From CAISIP01 sp965278985 (lineage in GTDB: Bacteria > Pseudomonadota > Gammaproteobacteria > Burkholderiales > Burkholderiaceae_C): a DNA stretch of 64,000 bases. The notes beneath the pieces are model-generated. The model was not told the origin of the DNA. It did not search any database and worked only from the letters and a program-made list of their open reading frames with translations. Made by a program: the position numbers and the translations under genes. The stretch's first letter is position 1. Each line of letters starts with the position of its first letter. This document shows, in pieces, positions 51,221 to 60,392 of this stretch. The DNA is taken from NCBI GenBank assembly GCA_965278985.1, contig OZ257131.1, positions 5,146,001 to 5,210,000 of the forward strand. Direction: 5' to 3'.

Positions 51221-51952
51221 TCAACGGCGCAGCGCCGTAAAGGCCTCGAACTCCCAGGCCCGCATCGCCAGCAGCAGCGTGTAACCCTCGCGCGCCTTCT
51301 CCGGCAGCTTCTGGTCGGCCAGGTGCTGCTGCGCGAAATCCTGCGCCACACGCTGCATGCGGTCCATGAAGGAGCTGGCCACGCCCTTGCTCACCGAGCC
51401 GTGCACCAGCAGCATGCCTTCACCCGCGCCCGCGAAGCCGCCCGAGAAATAGTCCAGCATCACGTTCTCGCGGAAGTACTGCATCACCGGCCCGTGCGTG
51501 CGCCAGCGGAAGGTCTTGGCCAGCTTGAGCCGGTAGCGGTTCAGCGGCTTGAGTTCGATGATGCCGATGCGGTCCAGCTGCGCCAGGTACTGGATCACCT
51601 GGGGCTCGGTTACGCGGTAGGCGGCCGTGATCTGTTCCAGCGTCCAGTGGCTCAGCACGCAGATGGCCACCAGAAGCAGCCGCTTGTCGGCCACCACCAC
51701 GCGCTCCTGCTGTTCACTGAGTTCGGACAGCAGCTGCTGGTTCTCGGCCACGCGGCGGGCGAGTTCGGCAAAGTCCAACTTGAGCACGCGGCAGATCGCG
51801 TCCACGCGCGACAGCGGCATGTCGGCTTTGGCGAACATGCGCTTGACGCTGGATTCGCCCATCTGCAAGGCGGTGGCCAACTGGGCGTAGGTCATGTCCG
51901 ATGCCTTCAGCTCCTTCTTCAGGGCCTGGACCAGATCGGCGGTGGTGCTCAT
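51221..51952 (-). CDS. XRE-type helix-turn-helix regulator
   Basis: 243 residues. The N-terminal HTH (SDMTYAQLATALQMGESSVKRMFAKADMPLSRVDAICRVL) is followed by a helical middle (LARRVAENQQLLSELSEQQ) and a C-terminal domain with a second predicted wHTH-like part (WTLEQITAAYRVTEPQVIQYLAQLDRIGIIEL). It ends with an unknown ~90-residue region. Convergent with phnW and divergent from the ceramidase-like gene at 52081. Ligand and target not recognisable. Confidence 0.85.
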   Translation of the reverse strand: MSTTADLVQALKKELKASDMTYAQLATALQMGESSVKRMFAKADMPLSRVDAICRVLKLDFAELARRVAENQQLLSELSEQQERVVVADKRLLLVAICVLSHWTLEQITAAYRVTEPQVIQYLAQLDRIGIIELKPLNRYRLKLAKTFRWRTHGPVMQYFRENVMLDYFSGGFAGAGEGMLLVHGSVSKGVASSFMDRMQRVAQDFAQQHLADQKLPEKAREGYTLLLAMRAWEFEAFTALRR

Positions 51953-52080
51953 GCAAGGGGCTCCGGTATCGGATGGAGGTACTGTATGTCCGGGCAGAGG
52001 TCACCTCGCATCGTAACGGGCGTGCCGGTGGCGGCGCGTCCACACACTGGCGCTCCTTTCACCCCCTTGGAGCAGACACG

Positions 52081-52899
52081 ATGTTGACCCTCTTCCGAAA
52101 CCGTCCTTCCATCCATACCCCCACCCGCACCCACAGCCGTCCCGCCGACGCGCCTGCTTTGCTGGCTGGCGAACACGCCTTGTTCGCGTTGTGCCTGGTC
52201 CTGCTCGTGGTGGCCCTTGCTGGCCCCTCGGTGGCACAGGATGCGCACTACCACCGCTTCGCCGACCAGCGCGCGTTCGCGGGCCTGCCGCACGCGATGG
52301 ATGTGCTGAGCAACCTGCTGTTCGCCGTCTTCGGCGCCTGGGGCATCGCGCGTGTGCTGCGTGGGGTGGGAGAAACCCCGCGCGATGGCGCATCGTCGCT
52401 GGCCATGCTCTTCTTCCTGGGCCTGCTGACCACCACAGTGGGCTCCAGCGCCTACCACTGGCGGCCCGACGACGCGGGCCTGATGTGGGACCGCATCGGC
52501 ATGGTGCCGGCCTTCGCCGGACTCATCGGCCTGGCCGCTGCCACGCGCATCAGCATGCGCGCCGGATTCGGAATGGCCGCGCTGGTGATGGCCACTGGCC
52601 CTGCTGCGGCCTGGTGGTGCCTGCAGACGGGAAACCTGCTGCCCTGGGCCGTGGTGCAGGGTGGCGGCATCGCCTTGGTCGTCTGCCTGGCGTTCTTGCG
52701 GGTCCGCCCCGGTGTGCTGGATGTGCCTCTGGGCCTGGTGATCGGGCTCTACGCCGTGGCCAAGGCCCTCGAGCTGCTGGATGCACAGGTCTTTGCGTGG
52801 ACCGGGACCCTGTGTTCGGGTCACAGCCTCAAGCACCTGGTCGCGGCCTGCGCGGCCTTGCCAGTCCTTGCGGCACTGCGCGACCGTCCTGTCCGCTGA
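52081..52899 (+). CDS. Ceramidase-like (CREST superfamily) membrane protein
   Basis: 272 residues, about seven transmembrane helices. Motifs of the alkaline ceramidase/CREST group are visible: DVLSNLLFAVFGAWG (N/D in first motif), SSAYHWRPDDAGLMWDRIGM (His and Asp) and a distal GHSLKHLVAACA (two His), together a probable Zn-hydrolase site in the membrane. Bacterial members are called membrane proteins of unknown substrate; lipid amide hydrolysis is possible. ATG 52081; upstream in-frame sequence is not protein-like. Confidence 0.72.
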   Translation: MLTLFRNRPSIHTPTRTHSRPADAPALLAGEHALFALCLVLLVVALAGPSVAQDAHYHRFADQRAFAGLPHAMDVLSNLLFAVFGAWGIARVLRGVGETPRDGASSLAMLFFLGLLTTTVGSSAYHWRPDDAGLMWDRIGMVPAFAGLIGLAAATRISMRAGFGMAALVMATGPAAAWWCLQTGNLLPWAVVQGGGIALVVCLAFLRVRPGVLDVPLGLVIGLYAVAKALELLDAQVFAWTGTLCSGHSLKHLVAACAALPVLAALRDRPVR

Positions 52900-52906
52900 G
52901 CCTTGC

Positions 52907-53818
52907 TCAGGCCAGTTTCCGGGTGGCAGTACGCAAGGTCTGCGAGGGCCGCTCGCCGAACATCGCCAGGTAGTCCTGCGAAAAATGCCCGAAGTGCCAG
53001 AAGCCGCTGGCCGTGGCGGCCTCGGTGACGGGGGTGCCTTGTTGCAGCGCATGCCGCGCCTGGCGCATGCGCACCGCCTTCAGGTAGGCCAGCGGGCCCG
53101 TACCCGTCACCTGCTGGAAGGCGTTCTGCAGCGTGCGGCGGCTCACGCCCAGGCCCTGGCACAGGCGGGCCACGGTGAAGACCTGGTCAGGCTGCTGGCG
53201 CACGAGAGCGCGGGCCCGTTGCACCAGCATCCAGGGCGCACCCGGGGCGGCAGTGGCGGGGTTGCTGGGCGCCGAGGCGAGGGTGATGGTGTCCAGCAAG
53301 GCGTCGCCTACAGCGGCGGTCACGGCCTGCGGGTCCAGCGCCAGGGGCTGGGTAGCGGCCGTCTCGAACAGCGAGAGCAAGGTGCTGCGCAGCTCGGCCA
53401 GTGCGCCAGCCTGCATGCGCCAGGCGCCGGATCGCAGGGGCTGCAGGGCGGCCTGCGGCATGGGCATCTCGATGGCCAGCATGGTGTGCTGGCGTGATGA
53501 GCGGAACTCGAAGCCCGACGCCCCCGAAAACACGTGCAGCGCATCAGTGCCACAGGTGGTTCCGCAGAACACGCCCTCGCCATCCGCATGCAAGGGCACA
53601 CCCAGCGCCAGCACGTCGCTGGGCAACTGGCCCGTCTGCCACACCGACTGCCGCACGTGCTCCACGAACACCCGGATGCCCCCGGCGCGCGCCTCGCGGA
53701 TCTCGCCCACGAACGCCCCGGCACTGAGCTGCAGGTAGTCCTGGTTCCAGCCGTCCAGTGCACAGGCCTGTGCCTGCGCATCTTCGAAACGCTGGGGGGT
53801 GCCCTGCTGAACCTGCAT
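52907..53818 (-). CDS. AraC-family regulator, EutR-like
   Basis: 303 residues. The N-terminal domain resembles that of EutR (FEDAQAQACALDGWNQDYLQLSAGAF, then FVEHVRQSVWQTGQ). The C-terminal AraC double HTH reads FTVARLCQGLGVSRRTLQNAFQQVTGTGPLAYLKAVRM and ATASGFWHFGHFSQDYLAMFG. Divergent from the Eat-type permease operon, 160 bp apart, which it probably activates in response to ethanolamine or a related amine (inference from similarity and position). Confidence 0.82.
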   Translation of the reverse strand: MQVQQGTPQRFEDAQAQACALDGWNQDYLQLSAGAFVGEIREARAGGIRVFVEHVRQSVWQTGQLPSDVLALGVPLHADGEGVFCGTTCGTDALHVFSGASGFEFRSSRQHTMLAIEMPMPQAALQPLRSGAWRMQAGALAELRSTLLSLFETAATQPLALDPQAVTAAVGDALLDTITLASAPSNPATAAPGAPWMLVQRARALVRQQPDQVFTVARLCQGLGVSRRTLQNAFQQVTGTGPLAYLKAVRMRQARHALQQGTPVTEAATASGFWHFGHFSQDYLAMFGERPSQTLRTATRKLA

Positions 53819-53978
53819 CGAATGATTCTCGCAGCAAGCCGCGTGCCGCCACTGTGCCCGCCGCACGTCTGCCGATTCGGGATAGCCGGGCAGCGGCGGC
53901 TTTCCTACGATGGCCCCGTTCCTGCTTCCCTGTCTCCACCGCAACCGCCACTGCCACCGCGAACACAAGGAGTCGTGC

Positions 53979-55445
53979 ATGACCGAACCGTCCAGCGTCA
54001 ACTACACCCGGGTCGACCAGAGTTACTTCGAGAAGCGGGGCCTGCGACGGTACGCCGGCGTGTGGTCCCTCTGGGCCCTGGGCGTGGGAGCCGTGATCTC
54101 GGGCCATTTCTCGGGCTGGAACCTGGGCCTGGCCAACGGCTGGGGCAGCATGTTCCTGGCCACGATCATCATCGCCACCATGTACCTGGGCCTGACCTTC
54201 TCGCTGGCCGAGATGTCGCCCGCGCTGCCGCACACCGGTGGTGCCTATTCCTTCGCGCGCACCGCGATGGGCCCCTGGGGCGGCTTCCTGACGGGGCTGG
54301 CCGAGAACGTCGAATACGTGCTCACGCCTGCGGTCATCGTGTACTTCATCAGCAGCTACATGTCGGGCATCTTCGGCACCGACCCGCAGTGGCTGCCCGT
54401 GTGGTGGATCGGCTTCTACATCCTGTTCGTCGGCCTGAACATCGTCGGTGTGGAGTTGTCCTTCAAGGTGACGCTGGTGGTCACGCTGCTGGCGCTGGCC
54501 TGCCTGGTCGTGTTCTGGGTGAGTGCATTGCCGACCATCGACTTCGGCAAGTGGGCCATGAATGTCGGGGCGGATGGCAATGCGCTGCCCGAGGGCAACG
54601 GCCCCTTCCTGCCCAAGGGCTTCATGGGCGTGCTGGCCTGCCTGCCCTTCGCCGTGTGGCTGTTCCTGGCCATCGAGCAGCTGCCGCTGGCGGCTGAGGA
54701 ATCGGTGGATCCCAAGCGCGACATGCCGCGTGGCATCCTGGCCGGCATCTTCACGCTGATCATCTCGGCCTTCATGATCCTGTGGCTGAACCCGTCCGTG
54801 GCGGGCATCGGTGCGCACAAGCTGGCGAGCTCGGGCGAGCCGCTGCTCGACGGCTTCAAGGCCATCTACGGCGAGGGCATCGCCAAGGTGCTGGCGGCGG
54901 TGGCGGTGCTGGGCCTGGTGGCGAGCTTCCACACCATCATCTTTGCCAAAGGCCGGCAGATCTATTCGCTGAGCCGCGCAGGCTACTTCCCCTCCGGCCT
55001 GTCCGTCACGCACGGCAGCCGCAAGACGCCGCACTTGGCGATGGTGGCCGGCTCCATCCTCGCGCTGGCCGTGATGTTCGTGTTGTGGTTCAGCCTGGGT
55101 GCCGACAAGGGCGCGGCCGTGATCGGCGGCACGCTGCTCAACATGGCGGTGTTCGGCGCGATGTTCTCGTACATCATGCAGGCCCTGTCCTTCATCCAGC
55201 TGCGCCGCAAGCTGCCGCACCTGCACCGGCCTTACCGCAGCCCCTTCGGTGTGGTGGGCGCCGGGCTGACAGTGGTCATCGCGGCCGTCACGCTGTATTT
55301 CCAGCTCACCGATCCCGTGTACCTGCAAGGGGTGTTGTGGGTGGCGCTGTGGTTCGCGGTCGGCATCGTGTACTTTGCGCTGGTGGGCCGCAAGCGGCTG
55401 ATCCTGTCGCCCGAAGAAGAGTTCGCGATGGAGCAGGCGGCGTAG
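53979..55445 (+). CDS. Ethanolamine permease (Eat family, APC superfamily)
   Basis: 488 residues, 12 transmembrane helices. N-terminus YTRVDQSYFEKRGLRRYAGVWSLWALGVGAVISG and the GHFSGWNLGLANGWGSM segment are characteristic of ethanolamine permeases, with AEMSPALPHTGGAYSFARTAMGP later. AAGGAG precedes the ATG. First gene of the operon running to 61078, followed after 46 bp by the ligase gene. Confidence 0.88.
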   Translation: MTEPSSVNYTRVDQSYFEKRGLRRYAGVWSLWALGVGAVISGHFSGWNLGLANGWGSMFLATIIIATMYLGLTFSLAEMSPALPHTGGAYSFARTAMGPWGGFLTGLAENVEYVLTPAVIVYFISSYMSGIFGTDPQWLPVWWIGFYILFVGLNIVGVELSFKVTLVVTLLALACLVVFWVSALPTIDFGKWAMNVGADGNALPEGNGPFLPKGFMGVLACLPFAVWLFLAIEQLPLAAEESVDPKRDMPRGILAGIFTLIISAFMILWLNPSVAGIGAHKLASSGEPLLDGFKAIYGEGIAKVLAAVAVLGLVASFHTIIFAKGRQIYSLSRAGYFPSGLSVTHGSRKTPHLAMVAGSILALAVMFVLWFSLGADKGAAVIGGTLLNMAVFGAMFSYIMQALSFIQLRRKLPHLHRPYRSPFGVVGAGLTVVIAAVTLYFQLTDPVYLQGVLWVALWFAVGIVYFALVGRKRLILSPEEEFAMEQAA

Positions 55446-55491
55446 CGCGTACAACCCCTTTCTCCATCGACCCCAGCTCCAGCGAGACCCC

Positions 55492-56880
55492 ATGGCCACT
55501 TCCAAGAAAAAGTCCCCCGGTGTGCACCCTGCTGTGCAGGCCATCCAAGGCTCCGATGCCCCCAAGGTCAAGGTGGCCGTCAGCGACATCGACGGCATCC
55601 TGCGCGGCAAGTACCTCCATCGCGACAAGTTCCTCGGCGCCGCCGAGCCCTACCCTGGCGGGGGCTTCGGCTTCTGCGACGTGGTGCTGGGCTGGGACAT
55701 GATGGACACCACCTACGACAACACCACGGCCACGGGCTGGCAGCATGGTTTCCCGGACGCGCTGGCCCGGCTGGACCTGGACACCGCGCGCCATGTGCCC
55801 TGGGACAACGGTGTGCCCTTCTTTCTGGGCGAATTCGTCAACGCCGACGGCACGCCGCATGCGCAGTGCCCGCGCCAGGCGCTCAAGCGGGTGCTGAAGC
55901 GGGCCGAGAAGATGGGCTTCCAGGTCATGACCGGCATGGAGTTCGAGTGGTTCAACTTCCTGGAGACACCGCAGAGTTGGGCCGAGAAGAAGGGCGTGGC
56001 GCCTCAGGTGCTCACGCCCGGCATGTTCGGCTACTCGCTGCTGCGCATGCAGCAGAACCAGGGCTTCTTCAACGCCATCATGGACGAGATGCTGGCCTTC
56101 CGTGTGCCCATCGAAGGCCTGCATACCGAGACCGGCCCGGGTGTCTACGAGGCCGCCATCGGTTTCTCGGAAGCGCTGGAGCAGGCCGACCGCGCGGTGC
56201 TGTTCAAGACCGGTGCCAAGGAAATCGCCGCGCGCTTCGGCATCATGCCCAGCTTCATGGCCAAGCCGCACCAGAACCTGCCGGGCTGCAGCGGCCACAT
56301 CCACCAGAGCCTGTCGGACGGCAAGACCAACCTGTTCTTCGACGCCAAGAGCCCGCGCAAGATGAGCAAGCTCTTCGAGAGTTACCTGGCCGGGCAGGTC
56401 GCCAGCATGATGGACTTCGGCCCGATGATCTGGCCCACCATCAACAGCTACAAGCGCCTCGTCGACGGCTTCTGGGCGCCCGTCAAGCCCACCTGGGGCA
56501 TGGACAACCGCACCGCGAGCTTCCGCGTGATCGCCGGCAGCCCCAAGGCTACGCGCCTGGAGACGCGGTGCCCGGGCGCCGACGTCAATCCCTACCTGGC
56601 GATGGCCGCCGTGATCGCGGCCGGCCTGGACGGCGTGGAGAAGGGGCTCAAGCTCACCGCGCCGCCCATCACCGGCACCAACGGCGGCTCCGAACACATT
56701 CCGCGCGCGCCGCGCACGCTGGTCGAGACCAACCGCATCTTCCAGAAGTCCGAGGTCGCGCGCGACTGGCTGGGCGACGGCTTCGTCGACCATTTCTCCG
56801 CCACGCGCGACTGGGAATGGCGCCAATGGCTGGATGCCGTGACGGACTGGGAGATGAAGCGCTACTTCGAGATCATCTGA
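55492..56880 (+). CDS. Glutamine-synthetase-like gamma-glutamyl ligase (probable glutamate-ethanolamine ligase)
   Basis: ATP-dependent ligation of glutamate to a primary amine. 462 residues with GS beta-grasp start (KVKVAVSDIDGILRGKYLHRDKF) and catalytic domain (TGMEFEWFNFLE, HTETGPGVYEAAIG, MPSFMAKPHQNLPGCSGHIHQS, NSYKRLV, ATRLETRCPGADVNPYLAMAA). The PGCSGHIH version of the ATP/glutamate motif and lack of an adenylylation loop separate it from true glutamine synthetases. Amine specificity cannot be read directly; the adjacent Eat permease points to ethanolamine. Confidence 0.85.
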   Translation: MATSKKKSPGVHPAVQAIQGSDAPKVKVAVSDIDGILRGKYLHRDKFLGAAEPYPGGGFGFCDVVLGWDMMDTTYDNTTATGWQHGFPDALARLDLDTARHVPWDNGVPFFLGEFVNADGTPHAQCPRQALKRVLKRAEKMGFQVMTGMEFEWFNFLETPQSWAEKKGVAPQVLTPGMFGYSLLRMQQNQGFFNAIMDEMLAFRVPIEGLHTETGPGVYEAAIGFSEALEQADRAVLFKTGAKEIAARFGIMPSFMAKPHQNLPGCSGHIHQSLSDGKTNLFFDAKSPRKMSKLFESYLAGQVASMMDFGPMIWPTINSYKRLVDGFWAPVKPTWGMDNRTASFRVIAGSPKATRLETRCPGADVNPYLAMAAVIAAGLDGVEKGLKLTAPPITGTNGGSEHIPRAPRTLVETNRIFQKSEVARDWLGDGFVDHFSATRDWEWRQWLDAVTDWEMKRYFEII

Positions 56881-57030
56881 TTCTCGCGACCGCCCGCGCG
56901 GGAATCTTTCCCTAAAGCCCAGGGCTTCCCCACGGCACCGCGAATCGGGACAATCACTATCTGGCCGCGCAGCTGCTGACCCACAGCAAGCCCGGCCCGG
57001 TACCCTCCCATACCGACCTACTGTTCCACC

Positions 57031-58164
57031 ATGTCCATCACCAGCTTCTCCTTTCCCACCCCCATCCGCTTCGGCATCGGTGCCCGCAAGCTCGTCGGCC
57101 CGCATCTCCAGGAAATGGGCCTGAAGCGCCCCCTGATCGTGACCGACCGCGCCCTCGGCAACCTGCCCGTGCTGGCCGAATTCAAAGACCATCTCGCGGG
57201 CCTGGACGTGGCCGTCTTTGCCGGTGTGTTCGGCAACCCCACCTGCAGCCAGGTCATGGACGGTGCTGCGGCCTACAAGGCCCACGGGGCCGACTGCGTG
57301 ATCGGCTTCGGTGGTGGCGCCACGCTGGACGTGGCGAAGATCGTGGGCCTGATGGCCACGCACGAGGGGGACATCCTCGAATACGTGTGGGACCATCCGC
57401 AGGTGCGACCCATCCAGCACGAACTGCCGTACTTCGTGGCCCTGCCCACCACTTCCGGCACGGGCTCCGAAGTGGGCCGCTCCAGCGTGGTCAGCGAGAA
57501 CGACACGCACCTCAAGCGCGTGGTCTTCAGCCCGAAGATCCTGGCGAAGATGGTGTTCGCCGACCCCGAGCTCACCGTCGGCCTGCCCGCCGCGGTGACG
57601 GCTGCCACCGGCATGGACGCACTCACGCACAACATCGAGAGTTACCTGTCGCCCGCCTACCACCCGCTGTGCGATGGCATTGCGCTGGAAGGCACCCGCA
57701 TCGCGGCCGGTGCGTTGCTGAAGGCGGTGCAGGAGCCCACCAACCTGCAGGCCCGCGCCGACATGATGATGTCCTCCATGATGGGCGCCATCGCCTTCCA
57801 GAAAGACCTGGGTGCCGTCCACTCCTGCGCCCATGCACTGGGCGCCGTGTGCGACCTGCACCATGGCCTGGCCAACGCGCTGATGATCGACACCGTGCTG
57901 GACTGGAACTACGAAGCTGCGCCCAAGAAATTCGACGAGCTGGCCCATGTCTGCGGCGTGGCCGGCGGTGGCAAGGCCTTCGTGCCGTGGCTGCGCGAGC
58001 TCAAGGCCAGCGTGGGCATCCAGGGCCCGCTGTCCGCGCATGGAGTCAAGGAAGAGCACCTGCCGCGCCTGGTGCAGATCGCCACCGCCGACATCTGCCA
58101 CCAGACCAATCCGCGCCCCTGTACCGCGCAGGATTTCGAGCGGCTGTTCCAGGCAGCCCTGTAG
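57031..58164 (+). CDS. Iron-containing alcohol dehydrogenase
   Basis: 377 residues of the type III (Fe-dependent) ADH family. NAD region GFGGGATLDVAKIVGLMATH, TTSGTGSEVGRSSVVS, metal-binding Asp/His sites TGMDALTHNIE and HSCAHALGAVCDLHHGLANALM. In this operon it would oxidise the hydroxyl of gamma-glutamylethanolamide to the aldehyde. The 150-bp gap before it is the largest in the operon and could carry an internal promoter; I see no clear terminator there. Confidence 0.92.
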   Translation: MSITSFSFPTPIRFGIGARKLVGPHLQEMGLKRPLIVTDRALGNLPVLAEFKDHLAGLDVAVFAGVFGNPTCSQVMDGAAAYKAHGADCVIGFGGGATLDVAKIVGLMATHEGDILEYVWDHPQVRPIQHELPYFVALPTTSGTGSEVGRSSVVSENDTHLKRVVFSPKILAKMVFADPELTVGLPAAVTAATGMDALTHNIESYLSPAYHPLCDGIALEGTRIAAGALLKAVQEPTNLQARADMMMSSMMGAIAFQKDLGAVHSCAHALGAVCDLHHGLANALMIDTVLDWNYEAAPKKFDELAHVCGVAGGGKAFVPWLRELKASVGIQGPLSAHGVKEEHLPRLVQIATADICHQTNPRPCTAQDFERLFQAAL

Positions 58165-58183
58165 TCTTCGGAGAGAAAGAGAG

Positions 58184-59041
58184 ATGGCCATGCAAGACCG
58201 ATTGAAGATAGGCGTCAGCGCCTGCTTCCTGTACCCCGACCCGAACCGCGCGGCATTCGCGATCAAGACGCTGCAGTACTTGGAGCAGTCGGTGCCCCAT
58301 TGGGTGATGTCCGGTGGCGCGCTGCCCGTCATGATCCCGTCCCCGACGGGCGACACGGCGCGCGGCGACGTGGGCTTCGACGACTACGCACAGTGGCTCG
58401 ATGGCCTGGTGCTGCACGGCGGCTCCGATGTCTGGCCCGGCACCTACGGGGAGACCCCGCTCAAGGACGCCTGGAACGGTGACCGCAACCGTGACGAATA
58501 CGAGATCGCACTCGCGCGTGCCTTCGTCGCGGCCGGCAAACCGGTGTTCGGCATCTGCCGCGGCCTGCAGCTGATCAACGCGGCTTTCGGCGGCACGCTG
58601 TACCAGGATATCGCCACCCAGCGCCCCGAGGCCTATGGACACCGCGCCCCGGAGTACGACCTGAACTTCCACCAGGTGCAGATGGTGCCCGGCACGAAGT
58701 TGGCCAGCCTGCTGCCGGCCACTGAGGGCTACAAGATCAACAGCGTGCACCACCAGGCCGTGAAGGACCTGGCGCCCGGCTTCCAGGTCGAGGCGCGTTG
58801 CCCCGTGGACGGCATGGTCGAGGCCATCCGCCACACCGGAAAGGCCTGGGTCGCGGCCGTGCAGTGGCATCCCGAGTTCCACAAGCCCGGCCAGGGCACG
58901 CTGGACGACGAACCCATCCTGCAGGACTTCCTGCGCGCCGCGCGAGCGGCCCGCACGCCTGCTGCTTCCGCCGCCCCCCACGCAAAGACTGACTCCAAGA
59001 CCGACTCCAGGACCGACCATGCCGCAGCTCTCCATCCATAA
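58184..59041 (+). CDS. Gamma-glutamyl amide hydrolase (PuuD-like, class I glutamine amidotransferase)
   Basis: 285 residues. Nucleophile Cys in PVFGICRGLQLINAAFGGTLYQD, catalytic His-Glu in AVQWHPEFHKPG, plus GLVLHGGSDVWPGTYGE. The family removes gamma-linked glutamate from gamma-glutamyl-amino acids such as gamma-Glu-GABA; here gamma-glutamylglycine is the inferred substrate. The C-terminal 30 residues are a low-complexity tail (KTDSKTDSRTDHAA) that overlaps the start of the next gene by 23 bp. ATG 58190 is an alternative start. Confidence 0.88.
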   Translation: MAMQDRLKIGVSACFLYPDPNRAAFAIKTLQYLEQSVPHWVMSGGALPVMIPSPTGDTARGDVGFDDYAQWLDGLVLHGGSDVWPGTYGETPLKDAWNGDRNRDEYEIALARAFVAAGKPVFGICRGLQLINAAFGGTLYQDIATQRPEAYGHRAPEYDLNFHQVQMVPGTKLASLLPATEGYKINSVHHQAVKDLAPGFQVEARCPVDGMVEAIRHTGKAWVAAVQWHPEFHKPGQGTLDDEPILQDFLRAARAARTPAASAAPHAKTDSKTDSRTDHAAALHP

Positions 59042-60392
59042 CCCCGCCACCGGCGCGCTCATCACCACGCTGCCGGCCGACGATGCCGCCTCGGTGGTGG
59101 CCAAGGCCGCCCGCGCGCGTGCCGCCCAGCCCGGCTGGGCTGCCACGCCACTGGCCGAGCGCCAGGAGTGCATCCGCCGCTTCCGTGCCGGCATCGTGGC
59201 CGAGCTCGACACGCTGGCCGCGCTGCTCACGGCCGAGACCGGCAAGCCCATCAAGATGTCGCGCAACGAACTCAACGGCGTGTTGCCGCGCATCGACTTC
59301 TTCCTGCAGCAGACCGAGGCCACCGTGGCCACCGAGACGGTGTTCGCGGATGCCGCGATGACCGAGCAGATCCAGCACGCGCCGCTGGGCGTGGTGGCCA
59401 ACATCTCGGCCTGGAACTACCCCTGGTTCGTGGGCCTGAACGTCTACGTGCCCGCGTTGCTCACCGGCAATGCCGTGCTCTACAAGCCTTCGGAGTTTTC
59501 CGCCCAGAGTGGCCTGGCCATGGCGCGCCTGCTGCATGCGGCCGGAGTGCCGGAGGACGTGTTCATCGCCCTGATCGGCGCCGGCGAGGTGGGCACGGCC
59601 CTGCTGGCGCAGCCTATCGACGGCCTGTTCTTCACAGGCTCTTACGCCACCGGCGTGAAGATCGCCCAGGCACTGGGCCCGCGACTGGTCAAGCAGCAGC
59701 TGGAGCTGGGCGGCAAGGACCCCTTCTATGTCTGCGAAGACGCCGACCCCAAGGCCGCAGCCGAGTCCCTGGCCGACGGCGCCATGTACAACACCGGCCA
59801 GGGCTGCTGCTCGGTGGAGCGCATCTACGTGCACGAAAAGATCCACGACGCCTTCGTGGCCGCCTTCATGGACACCGTGCGCGGCTTCCAGCTGGGCGAC
59901 CCTACCAAGGAAAGCACCTACCTGGGTGCCATCACGCGCGCGCCGCAGCTCGACGTGCTGGAGCGCCAGTGCGCCGACGCGCAGGCCAAGGGCGCCACGC
60001 TGCTGGCCGGCGGCAAGCGTCTGCTGGAGCCCGGCAACTGGTTCCCGGCCACGGTGCTGACCAACGTCACGCACGACATGGAGGTCATGCGCGAAGAGAG
60101 TTTCGGCCCCATCGTGGGTATCCAGAAAGTCGCCGACGACGCCGAGGCCGTGCGCCTCATGAACGACACGCCCTATGGCCTCACGGCCGGTGTCTACAGC
60201 CAGGACCAGTCCCGCGCGCAGGCCGTGTTGTCGCAGGTGAACGCCGGCACCGCCTACTGGAACTGCTGTGACCGTGTGAGCCCGCGCCTGCCCTGGAGCG
60301 GCTACGGCAACTCCGGGATCGGCTTGACGCTGTCCACCTACGGCATTCAGACCTTCACGCGCGTCAAGGCGTGGCACCTGCGCCAGGCGTGA
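59019..60392 (+). CDS. NAD(P)-dependent aldehyde dehydrogenase
   Basis: 457 residues, a compact ALDH. SAWNYPWFVGLNVYVPALLTGNAV, FFTGSYATGVKIAQALG, QLELGGKDPFYV and the catalytic Cys in NTGQGCCSVERIYVHE. EESFGPIVGIQKV near the end. Expected to oxidise gamma-glutamyl-aminoacetaldehyde to gamma-glutamylglycine in the proposed pathway. Overlaps both neighbours (23 bp upstream, 22 bp downstream). Confidence 0.92.
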   Translation: MPQLSIHNPATGALITTLPADDAASVVAKAARARAAQPGWAATPLAERQECIRRFRAGIVAELDTLAALLTAETGKPIKMSRNELNGVLPRIDFFLQQTEATVATETVFADAAMTEQIQHAPLGVVANISAWNYPWFVGLNVYVPALLTGNAVLYKPSEFSAQSGLAMARLLHAAGVPEDVFIALIGAGEVGTALLAQPIDGLFFTGSYATGVKIAQALGPRLVKQQLELGGKDPFYVCEDADPKAAAESLADGAMYNTGQGCCSVERIYVHEKIHDAFVAAFMDTVRGFQLGDPTKESTYLGAITRAPQLDVLERQCADAQAKGATLLAGGKRLLEPGNWFPATVLTNVTHDMEVMREESFGPIVGIQKVADDAEAVRLMNDTPYGLTAGVYSQDQSRAQAVLSQVNAGTAYWNCCDRVSPRLPWSGYGNSGIGLTLSTYGIQTFTRVKAWHLRQA